Notes: generated from the sequence alone by a model not told the origin. DNA of 34,832 bases from Hypsibius dujardini (GCA_001579985.1 LRSR01003390.1:1-34832); one strand, 5' to 3'. Positions 12,048 to 23,031 are shown, counted from the stretch's first letter. Translations and numbers: made by a program.

Positions 12048-12347
12048 ACACCCCCCCTCACGTCCAAAATTATTCCTCGCCTTGATGCATCCCCTCGTTT
12101 CGTCTTCTCAGCCACTGCCATTCCGAAAAGAATAGAGATGGAGAGACGCACGCGGGAAATGTCTTCCAGATTTGTATGACATAGCTCCGACGCTTTCAAA
12201 TCACGCCCCAAACCAGCCTTACTTCCAAGTATACCGGACCGGACAAGCAGAACCGACTTTCCAAGTGATATTTCTATCGCAATTTTTCCCATTTCCTTTT
12301 AGTAGTTTTTTTGTAATTTGTTTTCCTTTCGGGCGTTAACGTCCGTC

Positions 12348-12751
12348 CAATCAACCAATCAATCAATCATTACCTTTATGTGTTGCTTTTTTAACCGCAG
12401 CACATTTTTTTCCGTGTTGAGATTTGTGATACACAGTTTTTGGAGCGTGGAAAGTGCCCCCGCTGCAATGTTTATGTATGACGTGCTTTCCTTTTCCCTG
12501 TCCAACATGCCTCTGTCGGTGGACAAAGAAAGAACGCGACTTTTTGAGAGCCAAATGTGTTTTCTACACGGTATGAATAAAAAGGAAGAGACATGAATGG
12601 TTTAAAAAATTGAGACATGCTATTACCGTACTACCGAAGTAGAGCCAAGCGAAACAGATGGGCAATAAATTTTTTTAGGGGAACGTATAACGGCTCAGAG
12701 GTCAGGTCAAACCTTTCGGAACGAAAGCTTCTCCACAATAGTTTGGGTCAG
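12348..12751. repeat. TIPRL 3'-end duplication, copy A
   Basis: Direct copy of 16735-17211, lying 300 bases after the ITPK1 stop. Aligned by eye it covers the TIPRL 3' UTR and its last 13 codons plus stop (antisense to ITPK1). It contains a 78-base block (12535-12612) identical to 16920-16997. It lacks about 70 bases present in copy B at about 17029-17100. Homology stops at about 12751, inside the TIPRL coding exon. AATAAA at 12576-12581 and 12664-12669 can serve ITPK1 on the + strand. Confidence 0.9.
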
Positions 12752-12805
12752 CTCGAATAGTTGCCTTGTGTTGTAAAACAGCTTTAGTGTACCGGTAAAT
12801 TGGCT
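12707..12805 (-). CDS. Possible alternative or relic TIPRL terminal exon
   Basis: On the minus strand an AG acceptor (12807-12806, preceded by CATTTCATCCC) opens a 33-codon phase-0 frame that ends EKLSFRKV and stop. Its last 13 residues are identical to the C-terminus of TIPRL exon 8 (17167-17259), with three nucleotide differences, all synonymous. TIPRL exon 7 also ends in phase 0, so splicing of exon 7 onto this exon would keep frame. The upstream part of the exon is not related to exon 8. It may be a functional alternative end or only the edge of a segmental duplication; transcript evidence would decide. Confidence 0.35.
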   Translation of the reverse strand, partial: SQFTGTLKLFYNTRQLFELTQTIVEKLSFRKV

Positions 12806-13103
12806 CTGGGATGAAATGTCTACACCCACGGAGTCGTTACTGGAAATAATCATGTAATCACTATCGTTTGTACCATCCATCAGTACAAGTAATTCACAAT
12901 ATTAGAAATATTTATGGTGCTGGAAGCGATGGGACGCACCATCCCATGTTCAAAGTTTTGGGATGAGTAACGTAGACTAACTCTTTTCTCCCGGACTTAC
13001 TTCAGAATGTTTTTGGCCATGTGCGTAACTACTTCGCACAATTGTTTTTCAAAACCTGTGTGCAGTATTGGACTGTCATCTCTTAATTCAATCTTATTGT
13101 TTG

Positions 13104-13340
13104 TTAGTACGTTAAGTTGTAGAAATCGCTTGTCCTCGATATATCGACTACATTGACCGTCACTAAAATTGCTTTATTAAAAGCAGTCAAAAGGGATTCA
13201 AAATTCCTGTAGTTATTAGTCTTTACTTCTCTGTTTGTTTCATTCGAACCGTGATGGATGATTATTTTATTTTCATAAGAAATTACTGTATTATGATTAC
13301 ATCTCATGTGTCTATTGTTTATATCCCACACATACTTCTT
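13104..13340 (-). pseudogene. SGNH-hydrolase-like fragment, probably transposon relic
   Basis: A minus-strand open frame with HHGSNETNRE, then NYRNFESLLTAFNK, then a beta-like VTVNVV stretch. The order resembles SGNH/GDSL-like modules around the GxND block (usually HxGTND in such proteins), which are often carried by LINE-type elements. It is short, has no clear ends, and the catalytic Ser region is not visible. Assignment is tentative. Confidence 0.3.
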
Positions 13341-13383
13341 ATTGTCGGAGAACTTCCAGCAGACTTATGAGTCTAAAAGCTCA

Positions 13384-13411
13384 CCCACACCCTCTTGTCT
13401 GAGGGTGTGGG
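13384..13411. repeat. Perfect 11-bp hairpin
   Basis: CCCACACCCTC, loop TTGTCT, GAGGGTGTGGG: fully paired 11-bp arms in an otherwise AT-rich area, about 50 bases from the SGNH-like fragment. It could be a terminal hairpin of a mobile element. Confidence 0.7.
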
Positions 13412-15155
13412 AAATCCAAATTTAAAGTTATCAATAACGTAGTTCGCCATAGTGTGGTAACTGCTTCTATTCGTTATTATATATACTTGCAAAGAATAAT
13501 AAACACTTATATCGTCACTAACAACAACGATGAGAAGTATGAGGTATCCATTTCTTATACTTCAGCAGCTGAAACTGTCGCAAAACAACTACTAGGACAA
13601 CGATCAGCAAGCCACCTTCGAAGTCAGAGGAAAACAATTAACAAAGCAAATAGATATAAAAAAAGGCAGATCAATTATACATTCAAAAAGGCGAAGGATG
13701 GAATCAGACGATTAAGACATAAGCAGGTAGTGGTACTCTTCGACCTAGTGATGTGAAACCTAAAGTAGTGGTGTTCTTCGACATTTTCAAAACTTCATCG
13801 CAAAATAAGTGATTTTAACGATATTTTAGAAGAATTCCAATGCTTTGTCAGAGATTTGAAAGAAGTCAAGGAGAAGGATTAACAAACAATCGATGCCAAG
13901 CTAAAGAGATGTCGCCTCACAACTGAAAAGCTAACGCTGTCCCTATTAATCAATTTGAGTATTTGAATCAAACTTGGAATATTATTGAACACCTTTTTAC
14001 GGTTATTAAAAAGACAGAAAGGTTGAAGAACATCGATCTTCTTTTGATTGGTTACTTCAAAAATACTGTAAATGCTGAACGGAAAAATATATCTGATTGG
14101 TACAAACACAGGCGGAACAAACGCTTCAACTCAACTCCGACCAATCTGCTCCGGTAAATAATAGCCCAAACATTTATCCGGAGATTTAATCGTATAAGTA
14201 TAGTGTAACGACAACAATTAAAATTTTTTGCATGCAAGTTTTAGTATGCCGGTTGCAAGGTTCAAGTAAGGGATGTGTTTCAGAGAACAAAAATAAAGGT
14301 CTTGATATATCACATTGCACGTTTTTAAGTGAGTTCAGTTAAATCTAGGAGTAATTAATCTATTTTCAAAATTTGTTTTTCTCTAAAGCCAGAAAGATTA
14401 TGGAATGGGACAAGATGCGTTACCCCAAACTTTATACGGTATAAAAATTGCGGCAGTAATAGCAGTTAAAATATCTTTGCACAACTTAAGATGGAGGAAG
14501 TTACGATGATCAAGCTTATAATTCAGTATCCTACAACATTTCACGTTTTCAACCATAACGTAATCTATTTGAAGGAGTTTCTACCAACCGAAATGTTTTC
14601 TGCCTTCAACCTTTTTTCACATAACAAAAAAAGATGAGGTAATTACTGCAGTTTTCTACCACCGCAGAGATAAGTTGCTTACGGGTACGTCAAGTATCCA
14701 TCCATCTTTAGGTGTTAGTTTTGCAGTGGAGGACTCTCTTTGTCCGGTCGGTGGCAAAGACGCTCTTTTTCAGACTTGTCTTATCCATTACGACCAGTCA
14801 AGTTATGCCCCACCGAGTATTTGTAGACGCGTAAATATTTTCTAGAGTGGAAGATATGGTGGAGGGATTATTATTATATAAGAGGTCTACGCGATTACAA
14901 CACATGTAAATGTTCGATGATATCTTATTCATACATGGCCTTGATAAAGATAACAACACCAATACATCGATTCGTAACTTTGTCAGGGACCTTTTACCAT
15001 AAATAGCTTTACCCAAAACTTAGAATATTCATTAGCTGGATTGCGGGCTTGCAGAGCTAAAATTGCCCTTACCGAACGTGCCTGATCTTCGTGTATGCCA
15101 TGCGATAGTCCGATATTCTTCAATGACATAGCTGCAACAGTTTCTGCTCTCAGCA

Positions 15156-16552
15156 ATGCCTGACGAAAAGTGGTCGCGCGATCGTGCGTTAAGATGGCAA
15201 TTTTTAAACGAAACGATGATCGAAGCAGACCTAGAAGCTCCTACTCTAAAGCCCGTTCGATTCAATCATGACCTGACCAATTTCATCAATTTTCGCCCGT
15301 CGGATTTCGACAGTCTGCAATCCACACTGGACGACTTGTTCCTCTTCAAAAATGTCCATGGGAAGGTTTTTTCCAGAGATCAGGACTGCGAGAAAGCCGG
15401 TTGCACCAACATGGAACCCTCGTCCGGCAAGCTCATCAGTCTAAACGATGTGCCATCAGCTCACCCGATCGTGGCTTACTCCCAACTTAACGGCGACGGC
15501 CCGATTGAATTCTTGCAAGCAATCATTAAGCCTGCACACGTCCACAAAGCGCCTGACCTGACTGCATTTCCGTCAGTCGTGAAAAACGCTGTCACGGAAT
15601 ACGGGAAACTGGATGACGATCAATTCGGTCATATAGTGGCAAAACTGCTCGGTGGTCCTTATGCTTTATACAACTGCTTCGCCCAGCCAGAGCATATTAA
15701 CAACGGCGGACCGTGGAAACGACAGGAACGCTTCCTGGCGCACCTTTTGACCAACTCTACGTTGGCAATCGAGCAGGTTATTACATAAAAAGCAGTTCAA
15801 TTCACGAATAATACAATCAAATCACGATTCATAAACATTTTTACGAAACAAAACAAAACCTGTGGTACTCAAAATACGGAAAGCTGTAAAGTTTGCTCTT
15901 GTACAGGTGGAGCTACTGGTACAATTTCATTTCGACGAGACCGCGGCCACGCCAAAACGGGCTGTACATTTTTGCTTTCGCGCCACGATTACGACCAAGG
16001 AAGGTGAAACGTTTACATATGGTTACAAGGTGTCAAACAAACCAAAAGGCTCTTCCAACGGAGTAGGAGGTAAGTTTTATCGACGATCTATCTGGATTAT
16101 TTTAATTACTGCCCAGTACAGCTGCACATGTTAGAATTCATATTTTGCAGCGATGGTCAATGCAGCGATTCATGTCGCTGCATCGTCGGGCGGCCGTGAC
16201 GTCCTAAAACAAACTTTGAAGTTGGGAGGCAAGGCAAGCTCAAGTATGGCGAAATATATCCCGGGGGTCAGTATTGTGTCCGGGGTTGGACATGCTGCTT
16301 ACCGCATGTACCACAAACCATCCTGGACTAGTTTAGCCAAGGGTGCAGGTGAGCATAATGTGACAGTCTTGAACTTGAAATTTTCCGTACAACCCGCATA
16401 TATAGTTTCTGATGAACATTTTCATTTTCGGAATCCATACAGTCGAAATCGGAAACGGCGTGCTTGCAACGGTGCCTGGTGGGACGGTACCCGCATTGGT
16501 CATCGATGCTATTTTGATTCGATCGGACCACGTACAGAACTCGCAGGATTGA
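15156..16552 (+). CDS. DNA/RNA non-specific endonuclease-like protein with hydrophobic C-terminus
   Basis: Exons 15156-15776, 15907-16069, 16151-16348 and 16443-16552, 363 aa, with consensus donors (GTTATT, GTAAGT, GTGAGC) and agreeing phases. Residues about 105-255 look like the endonuclease NS_2 type of the beta-beta-alpha-metal nucleases: DDQFGHIVAKLLGGP (general-base His near 159), then YNCFAQPEHINN (metal Asn near 182-183), GPWKRQE, and a closing beta-rich part in exon 2. In this family the His and Asn cut nucleic acid with Mg. Exons 3-4 encode a Gly/Ala-rich hydrophobic module, YIPGVSIVSGVGHAAY then a GVLATVPGG segment and VIDAILI, which could form membrane-inserting hairpins. The first about 100 residues match nothing I know and no signal peptide is obvious. 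Such nuclease domains are common in secreted or toxin-like proteins; a role here (digestion, defence, selfish) is inference. An upstream exon is possible. AATAAA at 16961-16966. Confidence 0.75.
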
Positions 16553-16734
16553 TACGCAGTCTGGAAGCTCGTCCGGAGCTGAACAAAAGGCAGTGAAAAC
16601 CTCTCCCATATTGAGGTCATTTTTTGCCAGTAGAAATCGAATATTGCACTGTGTGGATACCCATTTTTGTTATGGGACCTTAACTTGTGTTGCTCTTTGC
16701 TCGTTTTGCTATTCCGTATTAGCGTCAGAAAATA

Positions 16735-17211
16735 GTCCAATCAACCAATCAATCATTACGTTTGTGTGTTGCTTTTATAATCACAACATTTTTTTCCGCG
16801 TTGAGATTTGTGATACGCAGTTTTTGGAGCGTGGAAATGTCCCCGCTGCAATTTTTATATATCACATGCCTTCCTTTTCCCTGCTCCGCATACCTTAGTC
16901 GGTGAACGAAGAAAGAGAGCGCGACTTTTTGAGAGCCAAATGTGTTTTCTACACGGTATGAATAAAAAGGAAGAGACATGAATGGTTTAAAAAATTGTTA
17001 CATGCTATTATCGTACGGTCGAAGTACACAGTAGCGTTTGCAGGACACGACAGGGTCAAGTTATAAATCTCAAGATCTGGCTTGTGTAGTGTCTGGATAA
17101 CGAGCCAAGCGAAACAGATAGGCAACAAATGTTTTAAGAGGAACGTGTAACGGCTCAGGGGTCAGGTCAGACCTTTCGGAACGACAGTTTCTCCACAATA
17201 GTTTGGGTCGG
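16735..17211. repeat. TIPRL 3'-end duplication, copy B (native locus)
   Basis: Direct copy of 12348-12751. This one is continuous with the rest of TIPRL, so it is taken as the source copy. It spans the TIPRL 3' UTR and the end of exon 8, carries about 70 bases missing from copy A, and lies 180 bases after the nuclease stop, where its + strand AATAAA can end nuclease transcripts. Confidence 0.9.
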
Positions 17212-17373
17212 TTTTAAAGCGCTCCAGATCTGCACAGGTTCCATCGGGGAAATGTCCGGCTGAAAGGAAAAGACGACATGCATAATCTGTTTACGAGATC
17301 CAGAAGTCCTGAATTACGCGTTTGTGTGCCTGTAAGTCTTTCTATCTGTTCGTTGTTTCTTTTCTTTCTGCGT

Positions 17374-17404
<31 letters not shown>

Positions 17405-19401
17405 CGTCCGTCTGTCTGCCTGTCTGCCTGTCTGTTTTTTTTGTCTGTCAGCCTTTCTGCCTGGCTGCTTGTCTGTCTGTCAACCTGCCAATCTGCCTGC
17501 CTGCCTGCCTTTCAGTTAACCTAACAGACGCTCTCTTACCGCAAGGCTGGACGTCTTGGCTTCCCGCAAAGTATACTCTCTCAGCATAAAGTCCTTCCCC
17601 TTCTGCAAAGCATGAAAGCAATAATTTTAAAATTCACGGTATTTAGCGGAACGAATCGTCATTTAGATTTTGAAATTAACACAACCGTTTCCGAAGCAGC
17701 GAAAACATATACTTACTTCGAACATTAGCCGGACGTCCTGGAGCTTCACAGCTACGTGATCCACACGGAGGTAATAGCGCAGCAGGACAAACAGGTACGA
17801 TTCGACCACCCTCTGACGAAATGACGTAAAATTCCGTGATTAAAAGTGAAATCAGGGATCATTAACCGTAAAGTCGACGTATTCGCTCACTATTTTAACC
17901 TCCATCTCGGCACAACCGTTGTCGTCGAGTTCGTCGCAGTAGAGGTGAAATTCATCAAAGAACAGGACCGGATCGCGCTGCGTCAGCAATGCCATGTTCA
18001 AGCTGTCCGTTGTGGGCTAAAACGTCAGAATACTCAAACACAGTAAAGGCAGACCTCTGCCCCAGTAAGTGGCAGTTTGAAAGACGCTGGTCAGCTTTTA
18101 GAAGCACACACCTCCACGGTGATGCCGAATGTTGTGCCTGTGTAATTCGGGCCGAACGTCCAGTCGTACTTCACAGCGTTAGGTCCATAGGTTTGGAGAC
18201 TTTCAGTTCTGATAAAACAATGTGAACGAACAATGCAACGAACAGAAAAACAGAAAACAGACACACAGACATACAGTAATGGAGATACACAAGAAGATAA
18301 ACAGCAGACAGATTTCAAAAAGACAGGCACACAGTCATTCGGATAACAGATAAACAGACAAGCTGTTTGTGTTCTGTCTGTCTGTCTGTCTGTCTGCCTG
18401 TCTGTCTGTATGCAAACAAAAGACAGACAGAGAGGCAAACAAAAAGACAGCTACACAGATAGCAATCCTTTCAACAAGAAGGCACGCCAATGTCCGGCAT
18501 ATATTTGATAAAACTAATATTAATTCACTCATCGTCACACATACCGGGCGTTCTGCCAAGCCCCAGCGCTGGCAACTTTGATATCATCCGATGGCTCCGC
18601 GCCGATCGAATTGAGAGCATCGACTGCGTTGAATTCTACCCCAAACTTGTCGTCCGGCGACGATATAACCAGCCGGTTTTGCACAAACACCATGTCCGGC
18701 AGGTGCTTCAGTTCGATTCGTGCGTCATACCTGTAGTCGGGAGGGCCCCGCAATACGTTCACATAACCTGCTCACTCATTGATTGATTGGTCGATTTGAT
18801 TAGGTTAAACTAACACCATCCTTCTCAATTAATTGATTGATTGTACGCTTGCATATCAAAGAGCCTATTTTGCTTAATAGTGCCACATCCGTTCTCTTTC
18901 TCTCACCGGCAAAACACGCATTTCTGAGGGACAGTAGTCGTGTCGTTGGCAAGACTATTGCCGTTAACGCTGGACCCAACTGGAAGGTCCTTCCGACATT
19001 CAGTGTGGCAGGTGCACTGCGAGCTGAGAATTGGCCCTTTCGTTACCTGTGAGAGAAATAAAAAAGATGTGCCCATAGCCAGGATTCGAAATATCCATTA
19101 CTGAATTGGGTGCTTCATCGGTTGAATGATGATTCCAAAGAGTATTTTGAGTGATCAATCATTCAATCAAACACCCAAAGAGTTCAGCTAATTTATTTAA
19201 TGGTTCATTTGGAAGCTCGCTTGATTGATTGATTGATCGACCAAGTCCCGTTGGACTTACGGAAATGGTCCACTGGTCAAACTGCGTGGACATGGTGTTG
19301 GCAGAGTAGGCCGACGCTTCAACATAGTCACGCTGAATGTTAGGCAAAGTGCCTGGCGGCTTGGTTCTGTGGGGAGGATAATGCGGCGCCGGATTGTCCA
19401 T
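17167..19401 (-). CDS. TIPRL: TIPRL (TIP41-like, TOR signalling pathway regulator)
   Basis: Binds PP2A-type catalytic subunits (PP2A, PP4, PP6) and modulates TOR signalling; cytosolic (family knowledge). Exons in transcript order: 19401-19261, 19046-18907, 18730-18545, 18208-18112, 18016-17891, 17812-17717, 17602-17540 and 17259-17167. The total is 942 nt, 313 aa; every intron is GT-AG and phases agree. Recognised blocks: FDQWTIS, LKHLPDMVFVQNRLVI, FGVEFNAVDAL, YDWTFGPNYTGTTFG, PVLFFDEFHLYCDELDDNG, YLFVLLRYYLRVDHVAVKL, DFMLREYTLREAK and VEKLSF. They follow human TIPRL (about 272 aa) in order. The start at 19401 gives about 40 extra residues before the first conserved block; the MSTQFDQW methionine could be the true start. 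Tail-to-tail with the nuclease gene (614 bases between stops). Introns 3 and 7 carry TCTG/CAGA tracts. Confidence 0.95.
17330..17515. repeat. TCTG/CCTG tract in TIPRL intron 7
   Basis: Degenerate TCTG, TCCG and CCTG units on the + strand, so CAGA in the transcript sense, beginning about 25 bases from the TIPRL exon 7 donor. Confidence 0.85.
18240..18450. repeat. Inverted CAGA/TCTG/CAGA tract in TIPRL intron 3
   Basis: CAGA-type units at about 18240-18360, then TCTG at 18375-18412, then CAGA again at 18420-18440. The opposing blocks can fold back on each other. Confidence 0.85.
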
Positions 19402-20710
19402 TCTTTGTTGACGAAGATCAATCCGAACTGTGTATTACGATGAAACAGAAAAAATTATCAGGCAAACGGCAATTATGCCACAGCAAAATAATTCCACGCC
19501 CTTGAAAAACCGATGCTGAATGCTAGAGCAGGCTGGAGAAAAGAACGCTAAAGAGAAATGGGAAGGAAATAATATGTTTTCTTGATTTTAGTGCGTTTGA
19601 TTGTCAATCAAGTCATCAATCAATTCGTTGATCCTGGTTTTAAAATTATTAATTTAATAAGCCTGGAATTTAATTTAATTTAATTTAACTAAATTCAACA
19701 TAAAATCTGTTCTATAAAGAACACGTATTGACGTATTGTTTTGTATATTAAATATAGGATATGTCTTCATCATTTAGATAACACAGTAAATAAAAATATC
19801 TTCATTGTTATAATATTTTAATTTTAGCAACTTTAACAAATAAATAATAACGAATGATAGTATTGAGATGTTTACATATTGGTTTCCGCTTTTGCAGTTT
19901 TAAAAGATAAATAATACATACAGTTTATTTATAATGTAATTAAAATACTTGAATCTTTTAAACATAATTATTAGTAGCAGTGCCACCGCCACGCCACCTG
20001 GCGCCTGCCACTTGATAACAAAAAAGTCGTAAATCAATGGAGCCACACCTCCCAGTCATAAGAGAGAACGCGAGCTTTGCACCCAGGACAGCGTAGGAAA
20101 GAATCACGCACTTATCATACGGCGTCTTCCGTGAAGAATAGGCTCAGAGCCGACGTCGACCCATACGACTAAAGAAGAAACCTCGTCCTACGCCAAGAAA
20201 ATCCTCCGAAATTCTTTTTTGATGTCTCGTCTGCTGAAAAAGACTCACAGTCAGACGACAAGAGAAGTCGTTTCATTTCGGTGTGTTTCGTCGTTATCCA
20301 GCCAATCGTCCTGCTTCCACTGCAAGCAAGCCGCCTCTAATTTTTGTTTGTATTTTTTTCTCCCCTTTTTATTGTTTTTTAAAACTTTAATCTCTTGATG
20401 ACTTTCTGAAAAGGTGAATATCCCCCCGAAAATATTGACGCGCATGGCCAAAACTTCAAACTGACTAACTTTATACATACGAGGCACAATGAGAAAGTAG
20501 GAGTTACTCCTACTCTGTATTTGCTTGGCCTTCACTAAATCGTGTCAGTTCAAGGTTTTGGCCACTGATTTTTTTCCTTTATTTCCTGTAACTACGAGTG
20601 TTATCAATCCCAAAAATTATCTTGAATCATTTTTAAGCTGCAATATCTCATTCTGCGATTTTTTAAGGCCATCAGCAAGCCGAGAAAGCATTCCGCACTA
20701 AGGGGACGTG
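19402..20710. other. Spacer between TIPRL and a possible divergent exon
   Basis: Holds the presumed TIPRL 5' UTR and promoter, an AT-rich part at 19620-19975, and a more mixed part at 19980-20230. A minus-strand 94-codon ORF with ATG at 20535 (20251-20535) has ordinary composition but matches no family I recognise and is not called as a gene. Confidence 0.5.
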
Positions 20711-20768
20711 ATGGATGGGAATTTCAGCGAATCCGTTTCGGGAGATTACCACTTGGCCAATATCGAAG
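20711..20768 (+). CDS. Possible first coding exon of an unidentified gene
   Basis: ATGG in a favourable context starts MDGNFSESVSGDYHLANIE and runs straight into an ideal donor, GTGAGT, at 20769. It leaves phase 1. No downstream exon could be linked with confidence: joining it to the first p85 exon does not keep frame at any good acceptor. It is divergent from TIPRL, 1.3 kb away. May be chance. Confidence 0.25.
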
Positions 20769-21814
20769 GTGAGTGACGGAACGTGTGATGCAGCAGCAGC
20801 GGTCAGGGATCTTGGAAAAAATGGTTGTGTAGGGCGTAAAGACAGCATGTAAACATCTGGGAAGAAGTTCGCTAGATTTCTATTTTTAGGCTGCGTTGAT
20901 TGATTGATCAACCTGCGCGCGCGGACTTACACTTCAAATCGTTATCGGCATTGATTGATCGATTGATTGAATCACCCGCGTGAATTGTTTGCCTTTAAAA
21001 TGGAGTTTCCTGTTTTTAGACCGAATTTCATTTTTTACTCAAAACTTTCTGAATCTAATTCAATTGATTCAGGAATTTTTAACTGCGTTCGTTCAGTCGA
21101 TTGATAGATTACGAGTACACTGATTTCATTGCGAGCAAGTGAGTGAGCGATTGATTGAACGCGGACGTGTTGATTGATTGCTTCGCTGGGTCGGTGTTCA
21201 TCGGCTTTGATTGATTGATTAATTGAAATTAATATCAGCGATTTTCTCATTCGCACGTTTAATTTGATCGATCAACTGATGGATTGCGTTTCTACTCTCT
21301 ATGAAGTTGTGCTGTTGTGTGTGAGCCCGGTTTTTTGTCTGATCAAAGTCCGCGAGCGATAAAATTGTCGCCTTTGTATGTGTGCGTATGTGCGTTTTTC
21401 TCTCATGCACGTTTCGTCGTTTCGGCAAAATGCGCGGTTTTTTGCCCCGTGCACTATCACCGCCGCCGCCGCCGCCGCCGAACAGCCTGTCCAAGCCCCT
21501 CGCCATCTTGATGAACCTCGCTAATCGGATTATGTACGCAGGCGCGGGAAGATCGGCATAGGTCACCTCAGACACAGACATTTGTCTTTTCGTCTGCTTT
21601 AGCTGAATTCACGTAAAATGTAGAAATACATTTAAATTAACCGAAAGTTTTTTGAAATAACATTCTTTTTTTCTTTCAAGAAAGGAATATTTTCAATTTT
21701 TTAAATTATACTTAAACTATAATACCCTATTATTTAAAGTACATTTCAATTTAAATTCTACAGACATTTTCGTTGATAATTTTGTGATTTTAAATAAAAT
21801 AAAAATTTGATTTA

Positions 21815-22220
21815 AAAATAACGCTTCGGTTTCGACTATTTAAAATATTTTCTAAATGTATATATAGTAATATCGAAGTATTTCAAGTGTATTTTAGGCC
21901 TTTAATGTACAACTTTGATTTAAGTATTGATTACTTTTGTAATTTTTGATAAAATGGAAATAGATTTGATGTAAAATTAAAGCTGCTGTTTCGATTATTT
22001 AAATTATTTTTTAAATGCATATATAATAATATCGGAATATTTCTAGTAAATTTTAGGCCTGTAATAGTTGTATAGCCATCCACTTAATTTAGAATATGAA
22101 CTTGACTACGGATTAATATTTTGTTTGTTAAGTAAAGTGAAGATGTATTTTATTTGGTTTGAAATTAAAGCTTGTGTTCTAGCATTTAAAGTACCTTCTA
22201 AATATTTATCTAACTGAGTC
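21815..22220. repeat. AT-rich tandem array, about 160-190 base unit
   Basis: Units begin near 21815, 21974 and 22162. Each has a purine start, then TTCGACTATTTAAAATATTT-like sequence and TCTAAATGTATATATA, and the first two also share TTTTAGGCCTNTAATGT. Spacing varies. No coding potential. Confidence 0.6.
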
Positions 22221-22914
22221 AACATCAAAGGTGTACGCTTCTTCTCCCGAACACCTTTTCAACGTGATCCATTTTTACACCGCCGCTAGAGATTTTGCAG
22301 CGCGACTTTTCACAGAAACCTACACTTAAAATGACACCTCACAAGGGGACTTGAAGGACACGGCTACAACCCACGGTGTCGGTTAGCCTCACACAGGCGC
22401 ACTACGTAGCGGTACTTGGAAATAGACATGCCCGGCATTTTCTTAATTGACTTAATTTTTCAATTTCCTTTCTTCCGCGTATTGTCACTTTCCGTTGTAC
22501 ACGTGACTGAGCTCCCCCCGTTTTCGGTTGGCTCTTTTGCGGCGGTCGGCTGGGCCTTCCGTTCCGTTACATCACTACGACGAACAACGGCAAGACGTCG
22601 ACAACGACGTTGTTCATGATCAGGTTTATATCTGTCGCGAACGAGCGAGCGACCCCGCGAGGATGTAATCGCGAGTGATTATTTAACGACGACGACGACG
22701 GCCTCCCCCCGCGGCGGCGCCCTTTTGGCTCAGGTTTTGCTAGCACCGGAATTTGACGCGCGTTTTAATGGACCCAACCAGGCGTGAATAGGCAGGCAGG
22801 CCTGCAAGAAGGTGGATTGTCTTGATCGATCCCGCCAGCTGCGCCCATGCTCCTCATGCGTTTCTCAGTGACATTTCGATCTGGCGATTAGCAAACGCCA
22901 GCAGATCTTGTCTG

Positions 22915-22993
22915 AATGTCTATTTGTCTGTCTGTTTGTGTGTCGTCTCTGTTTGTCTGTGTCTCTCTTTCTGTCTTTGTATGTCTATCTGCC

Positions 22994-23031
<38 letters not shown>

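Larger units (their letters stand above)
12806..15155. other. AT-rich decayed block upstream of the nuclease gene
   Basis: About 2.3 kb, more AT-rich than the flanking genes. It holds an SGNH-like fragment and a strong hairpin (listed separately), a 100-codon ORF at 13454-13756 rich in Lys/Arg/Asn, and broken frames to about 14160 that look like decayed coding sequence but match no family I recognise. The segment 14160-15140 shows nothing codable. A good acceptor (TTTCTGCTCTCAG, ending 15153) directly precedes the nuclease ATG, so a 5' exon may lie somewhere in this block. Confidence 0.5.

Noticed and set aside
12363-12554. Similar minus-strand ORFs in repeat copies A and B (the other at 16749-16979)
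   Set aside because: The peptides agree at both ends but are in different frames in the middle, so only the DNA is related; this is 3' UTR.
21219-21581. Minus-strand ORF with a poly-glycine run, and its + strand mirror with poly-proline
   Set aside because: The run comes from (CCG)7. Neither strand gives a linked exon or a known domain.
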